Source: an uncultured Clostridia bacterium (GTDB lineage Bacteria; Bacillota; Clostridia; Christensenellales; UBA1242). Taken from it: a stretch of 36,059 nucleotides of DNA. The stretch covers positions 1 through 36,059 of the forward strand of contig CALWPF010000017.1 in NCBI GenBank assembly GCA_944383355.1. The letters run 5' to 3'. Below, in pieces: positions 31,676 to 36,059 of the stretch (position 1 is its first letter; each line of letters starts with the position of its first letter). A program made the translations under genes and the position numbers. Under the pieces are notes generated by a model. The model ran no database searches. It was not told the DNA's origin and saw only the letters and a list, made by a program, of their open reading frames with translations.

Positions 31676-34591
31676 TCATGAAGCAAAGTTATATTTACCA
31701 TATTCAGTGATAGTATCATAAATTAAATCAGCGATAATTGCATGCCCATCATCTCCTGGATGAACGGAGTCTGTAATCGTATCTGCGGTAAAACCACAAT
31801 TGTTGAGAAGGTCAATAAATTGGAAACCATAATGTGTTGCTCTTTCCTCAATCACTGTATTTAAATCTTGTAAAGTGTACCCGCCTCCCCAAACATAAGT
31901 TCCGTCCAAATCATTTTTAGGTGGTGTCGGACTACAAACAAAGATGGTTGCAGTAGTATCAGCAAAGCGTTCCGCAAGTCCAGAATACATTGCATTGATT
32001 GCCCCATAGATTGTAGTTGTATCAACTGAATCGACATCACCGAGTAATCCCCAGCTGGAAGTAGAGTTCCTTATATCATTTATTCCCAAAAAAACTACTA
32101 CTATTTCACTTTCTAATGGAATACTTGAGACATCGCCAATTCTAGAGGCATCTGCACCGTCCTGAAGAGAGTTGCTCCTACCTGTACAATATCCAGTATT
32201 ACCAACTCCCATATTGTTAAGTTTCATTCCTAAATTCGTCGAAAGCAAATTTGCATAACGACTCTCTGATGAAGAAGCGCCCGAGCCTTGTGTGATAGAA
32301 TCACCAAAAGTTGTTATGGTTTTTCCTTGTAGATATTCAAGATATGCTTCTCCAGCATTCTCATAATATCCAAAGTCCGTAAATGTGATTTTAGAGCTAG
32401 TATTACGAATGTAAGTACTAAAATAGTATGCCGTACCATCTGCAATTGTATAATCTGGAACTCTTGCATTAACAGAAGTATCAATGTCCACTCTGACATC
32501 GTCAACATAAAGCTCTAATGTATCACCTAAAACTAGTCTAATAGTGCAGTTAACTTCGCCAAAGAAGTTATAGTTAGAATTCAATACATACATAACTGGA
32601 TTTGTGGTTGGAACACTGTATAAATATGATAATTTTGAATTACCACTGTAGGACCAAAAATTATATTCTGGCGCAAAATAATAGGTAGTATTTTGTATAG
32701 CTGTGTGATTAATTGCATCATCCAACCACTCTTTAGTAGAAATTCCAAACATAAAGTTTGGCAAATTAGTTTCTGAAATTGTAAATTCAATATTCATTCC
32801 CTTGTATAGGGCGGTTGTAATTGTGCCAACACCACTCATATTATTTGCAGTAAAGACATTATCAGCAAATGAAGGGGTATGCTCTGCTTGGCCTTCATAT
32901 ATTATCGTTCCTTCCATTTCCAAAAAGTCTGCATAATTTGCGATAAATTCAACTACATCCAATCCAACATATGTATATGAGATGGTTGGACCATTATCAG
33001 TACATTCCTCAAGGGAAATTATAGAACCATCTGAATTTTCAAAGGAAACAAATTTTTGTAATTCTTTGTAAGTAGCCGCTTCAAATGTTTTTTGCATTGC
33101 AAATTTAATATCTACTGCACCAGTAACGGTATAAATTGAATCACTCAGCGTTGCTCCTGTCACTAAAAATTCGTTAACCTCAAATGTTGGCGCAAGGTCA
33201 TATTCCACCGTAAAAGTATCCCCATAATGAAGCGTAGAATTATCAAATGCACTAGTGTATTCCGTGCCATCTGTCAATTTAACGGTTACACGATCTGTCA
33301 TAGTGAGAGCGTATTCGATATATGTTTCTTGATATTTTGCATATGCTGTTATATTACCCGATACAAACGAAAGGTCAACCTCATCTCCACTCGCATCAAA
33401 CCAACCAATAAATTTGTAAGTATATGTATTATCTGCCTCTTTACTTGGATCCTCCACTGTTACTGACGAACCATGGGTTGCAGTCGTTGAAAGCAGGTTA
33501 GTTGCGCGATCTTCATCATAAAGTGCTACAGCATAAGAATTGATCTCTTCTTGGTAAGTAATACTCATGTCCCCTACTACTCTAAAACTCAAATTGGTTG
33601 AAATGTCTTGATCATTTGCAAGTAGTGAAGATACATGATAGCCATCTGTTACATTCAAGATAACTGTCAAAATATCGTTATAATGGATTGTCGAGCCATC
33701 AAACAACTCAATATCCCCATTAAAAATTGAAACCTTTGATGTGTTATTAATGGAAAGCGTATAATCCACTAAAATTTCTCTAAAATGTGCGTATGCTGTT
33801 ACATTTGATGTTATAGAATTTAAGTTGAGTACATTACCATCAGTATCTACCCAGCCATCAAAAATATAAGATGCACGCAAATCAGCCTCTCTTGTCGGAA
33901 CAACATTTGTCGTTGCACCTTGTCCATGATTGACAAGTGTAGAATAAAGTTGTGAACCGTCATAATTTAGGAAACGAACAGTGTATTGGTTTGGTTCCTC
34001 ATTAAAAGAAATAGCAACATCTCCAACCACACGGAAATAGGTTTCATTCCCATCATCCACACGCTCGAGCCCAGCATAATTAACACTACTAGTAATATAA
34101 TAACCATCTGTCCCATTTATTGTGATGTCTAATACATCACCATAGTGTAGCACAGAACCAGTAGTCAAATATGTTCCTTCTCGAATAATTTCCACTTGGT
34201 CATAACTAGAAACAGAACTCCCATTTACAGTAATTTGTAATGAATATTCTCTTTCATGTGCCTCATATGATGCATAAGCTGTAATATCCTGATCTATAAA
34301 AGCCAAAAATACATCGTTGCCATTTTCATCGACCCAGCCAGAAAATGTATATGTATATTGTGCATCTTGTTGTTTTGTTGGAATTGATACATCTGTGATG
34401 GATGTACCCGCTTCTACATCATCGGCAAATAAAATTGTTTTTTTGTCCTCATCAAAAAGAAGAACTCTAAAAGTAGTTTGCCCACAAGCTGATAAAAATA
34501 GGCAAGAAAGAATTATCAAAGCCAGTGTTAATATTATTGCAAATAAATTTCTGGTCACCAAGACTTTTTTATTTAAAAATTTTACACTCAT
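31676..34591 (-). CDS. Lipoprotein with three composite beta-repeat modules and an SGNH/GDSL hydrolase domain
   Basis: A 971-residue exported lipoprotein: hydrophobic signal (about 14-35) and lipobox LSAC with C36 as lipid anchor. Three modules follow, each an InlB B-repeat-type unit (A) plus a second conserved beta unit (B): A1 41-110, B1 115-200, A2 201-272, B2 276-350, A3 351-422, B3 427-500. A units end in W.D..G...L.FI..ITAYA; B units share LHYGD and FRVVGD. About 505-745 is a beta-sandwich-like region. 755-971 is an SGNH esterase: S765 in GDSIT, N838 in GINDI, D941 and H944 in DSVHP. Such proteins deacetylate wall or plant polysaccharides or hydrolyse lipid esters; substrate is unknown. 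RBS GGGGG upstream. It could have been acquired, as its repeats and style are those of gut adhesins. Confidence 0.88.
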   Translation of the reverse strand: MSVKFLNKKVLVTRNLFAIILTLALIILSCLFLSACGQTTFRVLLFDEDKKTILFADDVEAGTSITDVSIPTKQQDAQYTYTFSGWVDENGNDVFLAFIDQDITAYASYEAHEREYSLQITVNGSSVSSYDQVEIIREGTYLTTGSVLHYGDVLDITINGTDGYYITSSVNYAGLERVDDGNETYFRVVGDVAISFNEEPNQYTVRFLNYDGSQLYSTLVNHGQGATTNVVPTREADLRASYIFDGWVDTDGNVLNLNSITSNVTAYAHFREILVDYTLSINNTSKVSIFNGDIELFDGSTIHYNDILTVILNVTDGYHVSSLLANDQDISTNLSFRVVGDMSITYQEEINSYAVALYDEDRATNLLSTTATHGSSVTVEDPSKEADNTYTYKFIGWFDASGDEVDLSFVSGNITAYAKYQETYIEYALTMTDRVTVKLTDGTEYTSAFDNSTLHYGDTFTVEYDLAPTFEVNEFLVTGATLSDSIYTVTGAVDIKFAMQKTFEAATYKELQKFVSFENSDGSIISLEECTDNGPTISYTYVGLDVVEFIANYADFLEMEGTIIYEGQAEHTPSFADNVFTANNMSGVGTITTALYKGMNIEFTISETNLPNFMFGISTKEWLDDAINHTAIQNTTYYFAPEYNFWSYSGNSKLSYLYSVPTTNPVMYVLNSNYNFFGEVNCTIRLVLGDTLELYVDDVRVDIDTSVNARVPDYTIADGTAYYFSTYIRNTSSKITFTDFGYYENAGEAYLEYLQGKTITTFGDSITQGSGASSSESRYANLLSTNLGMKLNNMGVGNTGYCTGRSNSLQDGADASRIGDVSSIPLESEIVVVFLGINDIRNSTSSWGLLGDVDSVDTTTIYGAINAMYSGLAERFADTTATIFVCSPTPPKNDLDGTYVWGGGYTLQDLNTVIEERATHYGFQFIDLLNNCGFTADTITDSVHPGDDGHAIIADLIYDTITEYGKYNFAS

Positions 34592-34689
34592 ATATCCCCC
34601 TATGAGTAGGATACCACAATTTCGACAATTTTTGCAAATCTTTTGATAAATTAATTCACAAATGTATTAATTAAAATTTCATCTATAAA

Positions 34690-34728
34690 AATAAAAGACA
34701 TCTTACTGCAAAAGCAAAATATCTTTTT
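34690..34728 (-). terminator. Terminator after the Sel1-like gene
   Basis: On the minus strand AAAAGATAT pairs with ATGTCTTTT (nine pairs, one G-U), with further partial pairing toward the loop, followed by ATTTTTAT. It lies about 50 bp past the stop of the 34775 gene. Confidence 0.5.
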
Positions 34729-34774
34729 AATTTAAATATTAGTTTTCGGACATATCCCGCATTATTAAACTTTT

Positions 34775-35455
34775 TTAGGAAATCAACTCAAGCATTTTAG
34801 GTAAAGCACGGTCTCTAGCATCATTAGCTCTGTGAGAAAATTCTTGGAAATTCTCCTCTTCTATTATACCTTTTTTTGATTGTTCAGACAAAGACAGTCC
34901 CATTTCATCAATCAGCACATTACAAAAACTATATGCAACAAACTCTGCCACATCGTCGTCATTAAGATTATTTTTGCTCTCTATGGCATCTACATCACCA
35001 TTATCTATGACATAATCATAAACTGGCTCAAAGAATAATCTCAAACGCTCTATAGATAACTTACTACCGGCTGCTACAGCAAAAATCCCCCATTCATGAG
35101 CTCTAGCGAGATTACGTGGTAAAATATTATCTATGCCACGCTTGTACAAAAAGCACAAATAATCCATAGCAGGTACATTGCCTACTACTGCCATTGCTGC
35201 GATATCCTCTATCGTACTAATATAGGTATTACGATAATTCTCTATACTCATACGAGCTTGTTTGAGATTTAAATCAGTAAATAATGCTTGGATTGACTTA
35301 AAATACAATGTCTGATCCTCATAGCTAATATCTTTTAGATCAGGGGCATTAAAATTTTTTTCAAACTCAGTTACTTGTCGAGTCTCTGGCTGTGCTTCTT
35401 CTTTTTTTGTTTTTTTACTCTCTGCTGATGTAGATTTGGATAATTTTTTTGGCAT
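34775..35455 (-). CDS. Protein with one Sel1-like repeat and a Lys-rich head
   Basis: A 226-residue soluble protein. The first ~35 residues are Lys/Ser/Glu-rich and probably disordered (MPKKLSKSTSAESKKTKKEE). Residues about 95-130 (AMDYLCFLYKRGIDNILPRNLARAHEWGIFAVAAGS) match one Sel1-like repeat, a helical pair usually used for protein contacts; the flanking helices could be degenerate repeats. Start: ATG with AAGGAGGG 7 nt upstream. It lies 15 bp after the membrane protein gene on its right and is probably in the same operon. Function unknown. Confidence 0.7.
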   Translation of the reverse strand: MPKKLSKSTSAESKKTKKEEAQPETRQVTEFEKNFNAPDLKDISYEDQTLYFKSIQALFTDLNLKQARMSIENYRNTYISTIEDIAAMAVVGNVPAMDYLCFLYKRGIDNILPRNLARAHEWGIFAVAAGSKLSIERLRLFFEPVYDYVIDNGDVDAIESKNNLNDDDVAEFVAYSFCNVLIDEMGLSLSEQSKKGIIEEENFQEFSHRANDARDRALPKMLELIS

Positions 35456-35470
35456 AATTCCCTCCTTTTA

Positions 35471-36059
35471 CTAAATACGGAATTCTTTTTTTAACGAGCG
35501 TATGGAGCGCTTAAAACGGAACATAAACATCAAGGCTATCTCAGTCCAACTAAAACATACTGTAGCCAAAGTTAGCCAAGTCGTCTGGTCAAAACACGCT
35601 AGCAAAATTAAACTTATAGTGGATAAAATAGCTATAGAAAACATCGGTTTGAACATCTCAAAATTAACATAGCCAAAGGATAACATACAAATCCCAGATA
35701 TTATAGCCAATCCCAACCATACTGCTGGTATTGCTATACATACTCCCCACCCCCAACTATGTGTAAATAATTCACAAAACAACAATAATCCCGTTGTATA
35801 ATATGCTAATCTCGACATTACCTGCGCCATAGTACTATGGCGTTTCAGTGGTATCAAAACTACCAAAATCAAATACAGGATACTTACTAATACATATAGC
35901 GAGAATGAAATGGTATGATATATAAACAAGTCCAATCCCATACACAATACTATTGCCAATAAACCTAGTTTTATCAAAATACTAGCCATTGGCTCAGTGC
36001 GCTCTGTAATAGGCTTGTATTTGGGATACAGTCTAGCACTATCAGTATTACTGGGTTCT
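35471..36059 (-). CDS. Multi-pass membrane protein, 5' end beyond the window (possibly DUF6320-like)
   Basis: A partial gene. The frame is open from 36059 to the stop at 35471. The first ATG inside the window (35989) has no ribosome binding site, while the preceding 23 residues (EPSNTDSARLYPKYKPITERTEP) look like protein and stay open to the edge, so the true start lies to the right. After this polar stretch come five or six hydrophobic helices and a basic C-terminus (FRFKRSIRSLKKEFRI). A cytoplasmic head followed by 'YPKYKPI' and membrane helices is the layout of DUF6320 zinc-ribbon membrane proteins; the zinc ribbon would be outside the window. That family call is a guess. The Sel1-like gene follows after 15 bp. 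Confidence 0.75.
   Translation of the reverse strand, partial: EPSNTDSARLYPKYKPITERTEPMASILIKLGLLAIVLCMGLDLFIYHTISFSLYVLVSILYLILVVLIPLKRHSTMAQVMSRLAYYTTGLLLFCELFTHSWGWGVCIAIPAVWLGLAIISGICMLSFGYVNFEMFKPMFSIAILSTISLILLACFDQTTWLTLATVCFSWTEIALMFMFRFKRSIRSLKKEFRI

Overview
The window is AT-rich DNA, roughly one third GC by eye, from a Gram-positive, endospore-forming Bacillota, most likely a clostridial lineage. The evidence is a SpoIIQ-like sporulation peptidase, a large collagen-like surface protein of the BclA kind, ribosomal protein L27 made with a cleavable N-terminal extension next to its processing protease Prp (the gene order rplU-prp-rpmA), strong AGGAGG ribosome binding sites, and many short hairpin-plus-U-tract terminators. 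TGA is used as an ordinary stop codon.

Left end (1-2720): the end of an integrative element. It carries a small membrane protein, an excisionase-like protein and a tyrosine integrase with what looks like an extra HTH module. These abut an intact tRNA-Arg(CCT). About 170 bp further on lies a second tRNA-Arg(CCT), cut off exactly in the anticodon loop. The 10-bp sequence shared by the two is the probable attachment core. Everything to the right looks like ordinary chromosome.

2996-8554: cell-envelope genes: a three-helix membrane protein, an amidase with two peptidoglycan-binding domains (one zinc ligand replaced), the collagen-like protein, and on the opposite strand a cytosolic M49-like zinc peptidase. 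8560-17855: a run of minus-strand genes with several internal terminators: acyl carrier protein, SpoIIQ, a small exported protein, a nucleoside hydrolase, CysRS, an ABC-F ATPase, AspRS and a beta-helix-like repeat protein. 18152-22840: a GPH/SLC45-like MFS carrier, an unrecognised helical protein, and a two-gene unit of OGG1-type 8-oxoguanine glycosylase plus a NYN-domain nuclease-like protein.

23023-25206: a plus-strand gene for a disordered protein with six copies of a short hydrophobic motif, then the rplU-prp-rpmA operon with a near-consensus promoter and a structured leader. 25285-36059: oligoendopeptidase F, a GNAT-like protein, a short MGMT-type alkyltransferase, a membrane-anchored metallophosphoesterase, a DUF2804 protein, a large lipoprotein with three two-part beta-repeat modules and an SGNH hydrolase domain, a Sel1-like protein, and a membrane protein running off the right edge.

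I found no CRISPR array, no complete prophage, no rRNA and no recognisable multi-gene defence system. The best candidates for undescribed biology are the six-motif disordered protein (23023-23871), the tRNA-Arg arrangement at the element boundary, and the composite-repeat SGNH lipoprotein.
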